DNA from: Ursus arctos
Lineage: Eukaryota; Chordata; Mammalia; Carnivora; Ursidae
Assembly (NCBI RefSeq): GCF_023065955.2
Contig: NW_026622874.1
Coordinates: 30,641,772 to 30,705,771 of the forward strand
Reading direction: 5' to 3'
Length of the DNA: 64,000 nucleotides
Shown: positions 1 through 10,949 of the stretch, in pieces
Numbering within the stretch: the stretch's first letter is position 1
Layout: each line of letters starts with the position of its first letter
Notes under the pieces: generated by a model
What the model saw: only the letters and a program-made list of their open reading frames with translations
What the model was told of the DNA's origin: nothing
Database searches by the model: none
Position numbers and translations under genes: made by a program

Positions 1-716
1 TTGGTTTCACATCCAGCAAACCTGCAACATGCACTGTTAACCGCTCCCACTCTCCCGATTCTTTTAAGGCTGTGATAGAACTCTTAGTTCCAGCCCGAGG
101 GAGTGGCTCCCAGAAGTAAATGATGCTTGGTTATTAATGCAATGTTTTCACAGTAGTTCCCACAGACCGTATTTTACCTGCTGCAGGTGTGGCTTAGCTG
201 TGGACACTGGGACATGAGGTCGACCACTACTTCTGGCATCCCAGCGTTCAGACAGAAACAGCCCCAACAAAGAGCCGTGGCAAACCCAGGTGCCGTGCCC
301 ACAGCTGTAAGGGAGCACAGCGGGGCTTCTAGGACCTTCCCTGGCAGGACGTTCAGAGTGGTAAACGACACAAGGTTAGACTTTGCAGTGTACTGAAGGC
401 TGGGATGATAAGGAAGGAAGATTAGGAAACATTTTAAACACCGGAGCAGTAACAGCAAAAGGCAAAGGTAGAGTTTGGGAGAGTTTGGGATAGTACCTTT
501 TAATGTCCAGTGCCACGTGTGATAAATAAGAGGTACATCTAAATAGGGGACCCTGAAAGTCACAGCTCAACACAGGGAATTGTTACTGGTTGGTATTTCA
601 AGGGTTACATACCATGAACAGATCAATGAACGCCTCCCCCTAAATCCATTCAAGGTACCGACAGCATACGTGGAAAAGAAGAAACTGACTGAAAACAGCA
701 CTGTTGGGCAACCTAC
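1..716 (-). other. HHAT: HHAT last intron, 5' part (window edge)
   Basis: This begins with the GTAGGT donor at 716-711 (minus strand) and runs off the left end. I searched it on the minus strand for the final HHAT exon (about 30 codons, rich in Trp, Tyr and Cys) and did not see it. No repeat was recognised; it looks like ordinary unique intron sequence. Confidence 0.8.
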
Positions 717-861
717 CTTGTATGAAGATCCTGTTCCAGTAGATTTTCCCCACTTGATTGCCGCCGAGAAACACCAGGTTGGACAGGATCAGCATGGATG
801 TGGAGCAAGACGCAAGGGCGGCGTGGAAGCGACGGCGGGCTTGCGGGGAGAGGAACTGGAC
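717..861 (-). CDS. HHAT: HHAT coding exon (human residues 416-463), probably penultimate coding exon
   Basis: Hedgehog acyltransferase is a multipass ER-membrane MBOAT enzyme that transfers palmitate from palmitoyl-CoA to the N-terminal cysteine of Hedgehog proteins. Read on the minus strand, this 145-bp exon starts after a pyrimidine-rich acceptor ending CCCGCAG and stops at CAAG|GTAGGT. It encodes 48 codons plus one base of the next glycine codon, with no stop. The peptide includes the stretches [18 protein letters not shown] and [17 protein letters not shown], which match my recollection of human HHAT nearly residue for residue. The start is phase 0, matching the end of the exon at 28262-28463. 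Counting from human length (493 aa) leaves about 30 residues for the last exon, which is not in the window. The first residues (Val-Gln-Phe-Leu) differ from the recalled human Ala-Arg-Tyr-Phe. Identification is secure; the residue numbering is from memory. Confidence 0.95.
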
Positions 862-1851
862 CTGCGGGCAAAGACAGGCAGTGTCTCATCACAGGCGTGG
901 AAAAACAATGCCGAGGTGCCACCCAGCCCTTGTCAGACACCTGCCCAGAATGCCCACCCCAGAGCCTGAGCCAGGGTTTGATGTAAATGGCTCTCCAAAC
1001 CTCTATTCCTGCGACATGCGCACTCTGGTCTGAGGAAAGAAGCCATGCACCCCCAACTTGTTGCTTCCTCCTGCCAGACGGGCTCCCCCCTGATGTGTGA
1101 CACAAGCACTGAAACTAGTGCAGATTTGGCTGGAATGCCTCCACATGTTCTCTGCATGCAAACCTATAGGTACGAGAACTCTCCCTGGTAACCAGCACCA
1201 GTCCATGTCATGAGGTCAAGATCAGGACGATCTTCTGGGCCAGTTAACTTGACTCTGGGAAGCCACCTTGTCCATCTGACCCACTGTTAGGAGGAATCCC
1301 ATGAAGAGGGTGCAGGAGAATCAGCATAAGCCACCCTCCTTCCTGGAATCAGAGTTCGGGGACACGCATCACACAATGGTTGCCTGTCACAGCACCTGAA
1401 TTCGCAGGAAATGGAGAGGTGGTTTCCAGCACTGATGGTAACGAACTCTGCTCACCCATCTGAGGTCTTCACTGCACTTTTTTCTCCCCCTTTAACATCT
1501 TCTTGGGGATTGCATAAAGTAAGCAAAGCCTTTATTTCTCGACACCAACTGTTCTGCTGGCCCTACCGAGTGAGATCACAGCGCTGCGCCGGGAGTGTGT
1601 GAGTGCCATCGGCACATCCGCAGGCATGGGCCATAGGGCCTGCATATGCAGAATGAGAACCAGGTACAGTGTAACCACCGGACCAAAGGGCCCCAGGGTT
1701 TCTGACAAATACCTCAGTCTAATCCAAAGATGGGGAAAAGAGAGGGAACAAAGGGCCTAGAGATCGTTCCTGAATATCTTCCAGAAACCTACACATCTCC
1801 GGGGTCACTTGCATCCTGATTTCGGTTGTGCTCCAATTACAAATAGGAATC
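862..1851. other. unique intron sequence, nothing recognised
   Basis: There is no recognisable repeat and no convincing coding signal. The short open frames overlap on both strands and have no family resemblance. Confidence 0.6.
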
Positions 1852-2568
1852 TGGGAGCACGTGGGTGGCTCAGTCGGTTAAGCACCCAACTCTCGATTTC
1901 GACTCAGGTCATGATCTCAGGGTTGTGAGATCCAGCCCTGCATCAGGCTCCATGCTCAGTGGGAAGTCTGCTTGGATTTTCTCTCTCGCTCCCTCTGCCC
2001 CTCCCCTCCCAGCACTCACTCACTCACTTTCTCTCAAATAATAGCTAAATCGTGGAAGGAACCGAGATGCCCTTCAACAGATGACTGGATTAAGAAGTTG
2101 TGGTCCATATATACAATGGAATATTACTCAGCCATCAGAAAGAACAAGTTCTCAACATTTGCTGCAACATGGATGGCACTGGAGGAGATAATGCTAAGTG
2201 AAATAAGTCAAGCAGAGAAAGACAATTATCATATGATTTCTCTCATCTATGGAACATAAGAACTAGGAAGATCGGTAGGGGAAGAAAGGGATAAAGAAAG
2301 GGGGGGTAATCAGAAGGGGGAAAGCATGAGAGACTATGGACTCCAAGAAATAAACTGAGGGCTTCGGGGGGGGGGGGGAGAATGGGATAGGCTGGTGATG
2401 GGTAGTAAGGAGGGCACGTATTGCATGGTGCACTGGGTGTTATACGCAACTAATGAATCATCGAACTTTACATCAGAAACCAGGGATGTACTGTATGGTG
2501 ACTAACATAATATAACAAAAAAACATTTAAAAAATCAAATAAATAAATAAATCTTAAAAAAAAAAAAG
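1852..2568 (+). mobile_element. SINEC (CAN-SINE) split by an L1 insertion
   Basis: 1852-2041 carries the tRNA-Lys-like head, with the gtgggtggctcagtcggtta box A region and a ggtcatgatctcagggt box B-like region, then a CT-rich body. The AT-rich tail (aaataaataaatctt then poly-A) resumes at about 2535-2568. Between them lies an L1 3' end. The head is diverged at the first bases (gggagcacgtggg). Confidence 0.85.
2042..2534 (+). mobile_element. 5'-truncated L1 3' end nested in the SINEC tail
   Basis: An open frame to 2259 encodes the last ~70 residues of L1 ORF2p (contains [18 protein letters not shown] and ends near YHMISLIYGT). It is followed by the carnivore L1 3' UTR, including a G-rich run near 2365-2378 and the gtactgtatggtgactaa signature, then an A-rich tail. 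The host SINE bases tcaaataa occur at both ends (2034-2041 and 2535-2542), consistent with a short target-site duplication, although the repetitive tail makes its length ambiguous. Confidence 0.85.
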
Positions 2569-5500
2569 AAATGTGAATTCCTAATGGGTAAAAAGGATTA
2601 AGCTAGAGGGTGTCTCCAGCAGGGAGGTTACTTAGTTCTGGCAACCCTGCCATCTGGGGCCACTGTGTAAGCCTTGGCCAGTGTCCTCTTGAAACCTAGA
2701 GAAATGAATTTCTGACTCCCTCTCCTTTTTTCTCTCCTGACCATCCCAGGTTCTGTTCTATATGCTCAGATACAGCTGCTACCATATACGTCCCCATCCA
2801 TGGCATTCTCCTCCAGCATCACCTCGGAGCATGGTGTTACTGCCACCACATGTGAAAGTGTGGCCTTCTCATGCATAAGCTGTGTAGCAGGCACTGACTG
2901 ACTCATCTGCTTGGACATGATTGTTCTGGAAAGCTCTCAGATGATGCTGACATGTCCCTGGTTAGAGGCTACCAGACAAGATGACCTCTAGTCTCTCCCT
3001 TGTTCTAAGAGGCCACAAGCACGTACAAGGGATGCTGTCAAGCAAGACCAGATAAGAGATAGCTACACAGTATGAAAACTGGTAATGAAAGAGAAAAGGG
3101 GATAAAGCAGGCTTGTAACTCAGCACTCTTCACCTCTGAGGATAAGGAGACATTAATCTACTGGTTTTTGCATTTTAGAGCAGAAGATATTTTCTGGGTA
3201 TTACTGGCTCAGTTAGCAGTAACTGGGGAGGCCGGGTGAGAGGAAGCAGGGAGATGGGGGAAAACCCAGAATAATAAATCATGAAAATACAAATTGCTGT
3301 AATTGGCATAAATGTGTCCAAATAAGTCTCTCCGTGTACAGGACCACTGATAACACATTTGATTTCTAAGGGACCTGGTGAATCAGATGTTCTACCATTT
3401 CTGTTCTAACCCCATCCGTGTCCTCCAACCTTACATCCTGTTAGGGGAATTCAAAGGCCCCATGCAATCTTTTCCATATTAATGTCAATGACAGAGAATG
3501 CACATAGCTTGGTTAAGCTCAGAGTGGTTCTCCTTTTACAGGAAATGATTACAATTATTAAATAATCGACTGAGAGGTACCAAGAGAGAAAAACACTCTT
3601 TGCATTGGACTTCTAAGCAAGGCTGTGGTGCCGGGTAACCTAGTTTGGGGCAAGGGCCAGGCTAGTTGGAGGCAGAGCTGAGGGGCAAGGGGCAGAGCAA
3701 GGGAGGAGGTGAAGGGGAGAATGAGTGCCTGAGACACAGGGCTTCTCTTTCCAGCACCCGAGGCCGTAGTTCCCACGGCTCTTCCTTTGCTTCTGTGATT
3801 ACTTTCTACGTGATTCAAATAAATCCCTATTTCTGCTGAGGAAAAGAAAAGTCAAAATAACCGCAAATATGAAGGAGCCTCTGCTCTCAGAGACAAGGGA
3901 GGACATCTAAAATTGGAAACGAAGGACTACAATTCAATTTTTATAAAGAGTTAATTTTGCAAAAACTAAGCAAGAACGCAAAAGGTGTAGGCTGTTGGAA
4001 TCAATGAAGTAGAAAGATACGAAGAAGAAATCAAGATGTTCACAGGCAATTCTTGATTACCCCCAGGGTGAGCAGGTGGGAGACAAAGTAGGTGATGATA
4101 AAGAAAATCCAAAAACCTGATTTAACTAATAGCCCCACCCTCTGAACTGACAAAATTAGCCTTGCCAACAAGCAGCAAACTCGGCTGAGCATTACTTCTC
4201 TTCATTGTGAATCAGTGGGAAAACAGAATGATAGGCCACCAGCCCCCCCAAAAAAGGGGCCCGTGTGGCTAACGCATGATTAATAATAACAAAGGACATG
4301 TGAGTCTCGGCTGTAATTCATCTGTCTTCGGATTCCCTGGACGCGTTAGAGAAGGTGACAGTTTGACAATGAGGCTCTCTCTACCTCAGCCACGGGTTGA
4401 TACTCTAGTTGTAGGTTCCATACTTAGGGGTCCTAGGAGGGAAAAAGTCACATGGGGAAGGCGAGATCCATCAACAAATACAACTTTCTGAATGTGTAGG
4501 GACATAAGGCCAAGGTTCCCATTTTAAACTCTTGATTTCTTCTACACGCTCTCCTCTGATATCCTAGAGCAATTGTCGTCATCACTCCTGTGGTCCTTCA
4601 CATCTAGAATACAGGCTGTCTGTCCATGCGCAGGGACCATGCCTCGTATGGTAGTCATGGCTGACATGCTTAAAACCCCCCTTGGTAGGAAAACGTATAT
4701 GAGGGACTGTGAGCCAAATGGGGAAATAAGTCAGTGTACAATGAAGAGTCATCAGTTATAAAAATAAGAATTGCCAATTGATCAGATAAGCCAATGACTG
4801 GTAAACAGAATTTGATTTTAACACAAATATAATAGAATAAAAAAGAACTCTGGTCTGGTCATGCTCCCTTCCCAGGAGATAGATGAGGGGATGGCAATCC
4901 GATGGTAGTCCTGGAGGCAAAAACCCGGGAGGGCATGGGCCCCCAGGGGATGTTTAGAACTTGCTGAACACTTCTGATTGTCTCAAGGACATCAAAATTA
5001 TGGCATTTGATGGGCAGGGTCCAGGGATAGTAAACATCCTGCAGTGTGTGAGACGGAACTGTCCTGCCCAGAATGTCAACAGTGCCTCTTGAGTGTGGGT
5101 CAAATGTTTTCTTCTACATTCATTGTAAAGCCAACTTCCCTCCTGGCCTGTGGGGACATAGCACCTTCCTTTCTCCCTCAGTAGGAGCAATGCCAAAAAT
5201 GTGCCCCCTTTCCCCTGGTGCCCAGAGAAAGGCATCCCAGGGCAGGGAAAGTGCTCTTTACAGTGCCCCAGTGTGGCCCTCCCGAGCCCACCCACTACCC
5301 CCTGGCATCAAACTTGAGAGAGGAGGCGCCTCCTATGCTTCCGACCACAGACGGGCATGGTGTAGCGCCAGTTCCAAGGTTCCTCTCCCTCACACCACTC
5401 AGACCCAGAGGAAAGAGGAAGAATGGGAGGCAAAGCAGGTCAGAAAGTATCATTTCCTATGCTGGGGTGACCAGTTCTCCCTCAGGGACTCTTGACTTCA

Positions 5501-7067
5501 ATGAAAGGTTGTGGGGGGGGGGGGGTTCTCTCCATGTTAATGTTGATATAACCCACTCTTCAGGCCCAAGAGAAGGTACTGGATTTTGGGCCTGGATACA
5601 GCAAGCCCCTTAGAACACCTGGAAGGTCAGGCCCAGGGTAGAGCTCTAATTCCTGTTGAGTCTGGGGTCTCTGATGGAAGAAACAAGAGGTGGGGTGTGG
5701 GAATACTACATAAGGACCGTCTAGCAGTGCTTTAAACTTCTCTCTGAGACACTGGCTTCCGAAGGCGAGGAACTAACCCAAACAAAGTAAACCTTAGGGC
5801 AGAACTAAATTGTTACTAAAATACAAAACTAGTTTGCATTTCCTGCTGTGAGGTGGTAGCTCCTGTCTATATTCTTGTCTCTATGGAAACTCCTCTCTCT
5901 TTTCCAGTCAGCATCCTGTCCCTGGAAATCACAGGACTGAGGCTGGGGCAAACCAGCTGGGTGCTGGGGTGGTGTGGTCCATGGAATCTGGGTCAGAAGT
6001 TACTCTCAGAGCGTCTGCGAGGGTGGGAGGCAGATGGCGCGGTGGGGCCGCAGGCTGCTGTGCGAGGTGGGTCCCGCACTTGTCCACAGAGGGACTGCAT
6101 GTGGGGCCGAGCTGGGAGAAGGGGACAGGCTGAGCATCTGGGGGAGCAGATGGGCCGGAGGAATGGCTGCTGGAGACTGACAAAGGCTTGGCAAGTGGGA
6201 CCTGATACTGTTTATTTTTAAATGGGGAGAAGCTAAAAAAAGAAATTGGGTGGGTTTGAGCAGCTGGACACAGTTCTTCCATATAATCACTGAAGTCTTT
6301 CATTTTCTAATAAAAATGGTAACCAGAGGGTAAGAGAGGATGAACAAGGAAATAGCAAGGGGGATACTGCTGGAGACCAGGAGGAGCAAACAAGGGTAGA
6401 CACCCCACAGGCTGTAAAGATGAGACCAAAGACAACCAAAGAAACATTATAGCTCTTGTGAAAGAGAAGGGTGGCTAGAGCAAAACACTCAGGAGGACCT
6501 GAACTCCTGTCCCATCCTGCACCAACCCACCAGGACACTGCTCCCCTTGCTTCCTTTGCCAAGGCACTTTGGTCATTTCCATTTAGAAGTCTGTATTTCA
6601 CAAGTATCCCCTCTTTCTCATGCTCCTCCCAGCATGGTGAGCTCTGTCCTTCAGTCTGTATCCCCTAAGACCCATGCACACTCTGTGTGCGCTCAGCAAT
6701 TACTTAACACCTGTCTCTCTCTTTACCCTAAATAAGTTACAGAATCTCCTGACTTTCTTAATGTTCCATTGCATCCTATATCCAAGCCAAATGAATACAT
6801 GAAGGCACTTGAAAGCAACACCTCCTTCCTCCTTTTAAGTGTATGGAGCTTCAAAATATATCTGGTCAATGAAGTTATTTACATTTTCCAATCTCTGCTC
6901 CTGAGATCTAAGCAATGCATGCTCCTGAGAGAGAATCAAATACTGCAGTGACAAAGACAAAGCCAGTTTTGCTTAAGTGGACGAGTCACCTGCTCCACAG
7001 TTCAGATATCCTGCTTGATTAAAAACAGCAGCGGCTATAATTTAGCATCCAAATCCACACAACTGGA
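2569..7067. other. mostly unique intron sequence
   Basis: No gene was seen. A weak L2-like segment may lie near 4540-4640. A 13-base guanine homopolymer sits at 5513-5525. Several short overlapping open frames between 5073 and 6600 are compositional and lack family resemblance. Confidence 0.5.
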
Positions 7068-7438
7068 AGTGAAATAAGTCAAGCAGAGACAGACAATTAT
7101 CATATGGTTTCACTTATATGTAGAACATAAGGAATAGCATGGAGGACATTAGAAGAAGGAGGGGGGAAATGAAGGTGAGGAAATCAGAGGGGGAGGTGAA
7201 CCATGAGAGACTACGGACTCCGGGAAACAAACTGAGGGTTTCAGAGGGGACAGGAGGGTGGGGTGATGGGTTAGCCCGGTGATGGGTATTAAGGAGGGCA
7301 GGTATTGCAAGGGGCACTGGGTATTATAAGCGAACAATGAATCATGGAACACTACATCAAAAATTAATGATGTACTGTATGGTGACTAACATAACATGAT
7401 AAAAAAATAATTAAAATTAAAATTTAAATTTAAAAAAA
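7068..7438 (+). mobile_element. 5'-truncated L1 3' end
   Basis: It begins in the last codons of ORF2 (gtgaaataagtcaagcagag) and continues through the carnivore L1 3' UTR to gtactgtatggtgactaa and an A/T-rich tail. A clear target-site duplication was not found. It is more diverged than the copy at 2042-2534. Confidence 0.85.
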
Positions 7439-7605
7439 CCACATAGCATATAAAGGAATTTCAGAGGACTTTCAAATAACTAAGCAAACAACTGGCTCTT
7501 GGTATAATCAGAGAACTTAAGCCATATCTGAGGAGCCAGGGTCCTGTCAAAAGTTCTGGAATGGCCAACAATACTGTCTCACTCTGTTCTTGCTCTTGTA
7601 ACAAT

Positions 7606-8010
7606 ACGCCCTCGCTTCTAGTCCTCACGTCTCTGCTCTGGATTTTGCAGAAGCCTCTTTCTTAACTGGCATGTTATATACTCTGGCCTTTCCCCCTCTG
7701 GTTCATCAAGCACACCGAGTATGTCCCTCCACTGTGCAAAATATCTCGGTGGTTCATCATCGCTTGCAGACTAAAATCCAAAGAAGGCCCTTTACAATCA
7801 GCCCTCGTTTTACTTTCCAACCTTACCTCCTACTACTCTACTGATGACACAGCTCTATTCACTGTTCTTCCAACATGGCACACACTCGTACATCTCTAAA
7901 ATTACTTCACACATTACTTCTTTTGCAGAAACTGTTTTCTCTACTGGGAATGTATCCTCCTAATTCTTTCTTCAAGCTCCAGCTCGATGTCAGGTCAGGA
8001 GACCAACAGC
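7606..8010 (+). mobile_element. L2 LINE fragment
   Basis: It resembles the plus-sense L2 3' coding region, with the typical order of motifs: aaaatccaaa...gccctttacaatc, then ctcctactactct, then a cctcctaattctttcttcaagctc-like segment. It is diverged, so boundaries are approximate. Confidence 0.55.
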
Positions 8011-8257
8011 TTTGGACCAGCCCAAACAGTGCTCAGGTTCTGGCCCAGGGCAAGATCAGAGTCCTCATAGACCTAGTTCACAATGGTATTTGATCCACGT
8101 AGGCTATTCTAACCCTGACAGAGTCAGCCACCCATTTTCTGTGTTTCGGTAACCCATGGGATAGAGAGTATCAATCTATATGTTTTAGATACACAGTTTT
8201 TGATACAAAAAAATTCCCTATGTGAGGAGCTTAACCTATATTGCTACCTAAGTAGAA

Positions 8258-8340
8258 AAAGTTATTCCCATTTTACAAAGGAAGAACCAAAGAGTAGAGC
8301 CATTAAGTAACTGATCCTAGGCAGACACTGGTAAGTATAG
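8258..8340 (-). mobile_element. MIR fragment
   Basis: It carries the reverse complement of the MIR core (cccattttacaaaggaagaacc, then a taagtaactgatcctaggca-like stretch). Short and old. Confidence 0.5.
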
Positions 8341-8411
8341 TAATAAATATAGTGCAGTCATTCACACATTGCTCTAACTCAACGTCTTCATGCTCCCTGC
8401 TACATTCAGTG

Positions 8412-8520
8412 TAGCAGTGTGTGTCCCCTCCTCTAGAATGAAATCTTCAAGATATTTGTCTCTTCAGTGCCAGATACAAAGTAGATCTTCAAGAAATGTT
8501 TTTATTTCTTGAAATACTTC
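8412..8520 (+). mobile_element. L2 3' end fragment
   Basis: It resembles the L2 3' terminus: tctagaatgaaatcttcaag, then a tgtctcttcagtgccag segment and a caagaaatgtttttattt-like tail. Confidence 0.5.
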
Positions 8521-8744
8521 AAAAACTAGTACTTCATGTATGTGTTCCTTTAGTAATGGTTGATAGATATTGACCAAGTGTCAATTTCAGAAGCTCAATA
8601 CTTTCAAGAACAATATGGCTTAATATGACACTGGAACTTAAAAAAATAATTAAAATTCACCATTATAGTAGGAGATTTAGCATATCTCCCTAGAAAATGA
8701 CACCTAAAAGATCAAAAGTAAGAATATAAAATAGCTGAATAAAA

Positions 8745-9345
8745 ATTAATAGGCCTAGCATCCAAACTGGAAAGAAAGAAGCAAAATTTATCTCTGATTG
8801 CAAGGGAAATGATCTCATATGTAAAAAGTACTAAAGATTCTACAAACAAAACAAAACAAAACAAAACAAAAACCCAAGAAACTGCTACAACTAATGAAAA
8901 AGTTCAGCAAAGTTTCAAGATAAAAAATCAGAAACTAATGATGTACTGTATGGTGACTAACATAATAAAAAAATTTTTTTTTAAAATCAACATGCAAAAA
9001 TCAGTTACACTTCTATACATTAATACTGAACAATCTGAAAAGTAGATTAAACAATTCCATTTACAATAATCAAAAAGAATAAAATACTTAGGAATAAATT
9101 TAAGGAGGGAAAAGACTTACATAGTGAAAACCACAAAACACTGCTTAAAAAAGAAACAGAAAGACACCCATATTCGTAGATTGGAATATTTAATATTATT
9201 AAGATGACAATACCACCCAAAGCTATCTACAGATTCAGCACAATCCCTAACAAAATCCCAATGACATTTTTTTCAAAAATAGAAAAACTCATTTTAAAAT
9301 TAATATGGAATCTCAAGGGAACCTAAATGGGCAAAACAATCTTAG
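8745..9345 (+). mobile_element. ancient L1 ORF2 fragment
   Basis: Decayed reverse-transcriptase and post-RT coding sequence of L1 ORF2 is recognisable from a ttatctctgattgcaagg motif (the degraded Phe-Ala-Asp-Asp region) through aaaatacttaggaataaatt and gattcagcacaatccctaac to atggaatctcaagggaacct. Many stops and frameshifts are present. A (CAAAA)n run lies near 8843-8873, and a tiny L1 3' end is inserted at 8931-8981. Confidence 0.8.
8931..8981 (+). mobile_element. very short (about 50 bp) L1 3'-end insertion
   Basis: About 40 bases of the carnivore L1 3' terminus (gatgtactgtatggtgacta...) followed by an A run and then a T run interrupt the older L1 ORF2 sequence. The flanking host sequence taaaaaatca (8921-8930) and taaaatca (8982-8989) behaves as a target-site duplication, and the older L1 resumes immediately with caacatgcaaaaatcagtta. 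Confidence 0.75.
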
Positions 9346-9864
9346 AATAGGAGAGGCTATCAAGACGCAACATAAGAGGCTCCTACACTCTCCTTCCTCC
9401 CATGGATGCACTGAACGTACAGTTATACATGGAACGATTTACACTGAAAGAAACCCAGAAACTAGCCGAGCAACTCCTACACATCAGACAAATGAGAAAA
9501 TACCCACATCTTAACAGGTAGGCAAAGCTGAGACACACTCTTGTCATAAAGCCCACCCCCAGCACAGCATCATACAATTGGGAGAAAAACCCCAACTCAA
9601 AGCTTCTTTCTGAGGAACAAAAATTTGTAACCCCCATCTAGCACCCCACATTTTAAGACTCCCACCACAGGAACAGGCAGTTAGGTCTGAAAAACCAAAG
9701 GTGTTTGTGTTCACAAGACCTGCAAGACTCGCAAACAAAGAAGCAGTTCTTAAGGGGCACATGAGCACTTGGTCACAGCTCTTCCCCCACAGAGGGAGCA
9801 AGCAACACTCCTGGTCTTTCTCTGAAAAAGGTCGATCTGCATACTTTAAAAACTGCTGCTTGAG

Positions 9865-10070
9865 GGGTGCCTGTGTGGCTCTGTTGGCTGAGCGTCGGAC
9901 TCTTGATTTTGGCTTAGGTCATGATATCAGGGTCATGAGATCAGCCTCATGTCGGGCTTCATGCTCAGCAGAGAGTCTGCTTGAGATTCTCTCTCCCTCT
10001 CCTTTGCCCCTCCCCCCATTCTTGTATGCTCTGTCTCGCTCTAGCCAAAATAAATAAATAAATCTTTTTA
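9865..10070 (+). mobile_element. SINEC with 17-bp target-site duplication
   Basis: A complete tRNA-derived head (ggggtgcctgtgtggct), CT-rich body and aataaataaataaatctt tail are present. It is flanked by 17-base direct repeats at 9848-9864 and 10071-10087 that differ at two positions, and is inserted in the 5' UTR of the older L1. Confidence 0.95.
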
Positions 10071-10793
10071 AAAAATTGCTGCCTGAGAGTCACGCTTTTA
10101 ATTTAGCACACATCTAGAGGCAGATGGTGATGCTCCCAGGACACTGGGAAGCTAATAGAAACTCCCTCACCTTTTCCCTCCAGCTCACTTTAAGTTGTTA
10201 GTATCTCCCTGGGAGGAGCCAATAATCATACCTGCATACCAGCTTTTGCAGCTGCTGCCCAAGGAACAGGTCCCCCAGTGATCTGGCTCAGATAGCTAAT
10301 GGGGCTTCCATTCACAAGTCCCAGAGGACTGTGGTAAACAAACAAGCAGTTCCTAAGGGGTACAGGAGCACCCTTCTGAGACCATACTACAAGTCCTGGT
10401 ACAGGGTGAGCAGGCAAAAATTCCCATCTCCCAGTTTTTCCCTGCAAAGGGGATTAAATACATACCCTCCCAGTTGCTGTTCAAGGGTCTGATTCTAATC
10501 ATATTGTATCAAAGTGCTGACTATAATCCTCCCCTATGGGACACTAATAGGTCTTAGCATACTTTCAACTAAGAGGGCCACTAAGAATAAAGAAGGTAAC
10601 TTAAACTTGGACAATCATAAAGGTTTGAGATAAAAATTAGAAGCTCAGGCCAGGCTGACTGGCGTGGTTCATCTTCTACATAAGACCACTCTATCAAGAC
10701 TGGGGGAGATGGCATTCTTATATAATGCAAAGAAACCATCACAGAGAGTCAAAAAATATGCAGAAACAGAGGAATGTGTTCCAAACAAAAAAG

Positions 10794-10949
10794 AAGGAGG
10801 AGGAGGAGGAGAAGGAGGAGGAGGAGGAGGAGGAGGAGGAGGAGGAGAAGGGGGGGAGGGGTAGGAAAAGAAGGAGGAGGGGGAGGAGGAAGAAGAAGAA
10901 GTAGGAGAAGGAGAAGAAGAGGAGGAGGAGGAGGAAGAAGAAGAAAAAT
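10794..10949 (+). repeat. (GGA)n/(GAA)n polypurine tract
   Basis: About 155 bases of almost pure purine on the plus strand lie where the early part of L1 ORF1 should be. The flanks (atgcagaaacagaggaatgt before, agtgatttttacctgattga after) are L1 sequence, so the tract probably grew within it. Confidence 0.95.

Noticed and set aside
713..1105. 130-codon minus-strand open frame covering the second HHAT exon
   Set aside because: It is in a different frame from the HHAT protein; the true exon is 717-861 in another frame.
1972..2259. 95-codon plus-strand frame
   Set aside because: The first part is SINEC and the remainder is L1 ORF2 C-terminus; a fusion by insertion, not a gene.
5073..5613. two overlapping open frames of 131-140 codons
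   Set aside because: Both run through a G homopolymer and repetitive Pro/Ser codons; no family resemblance.
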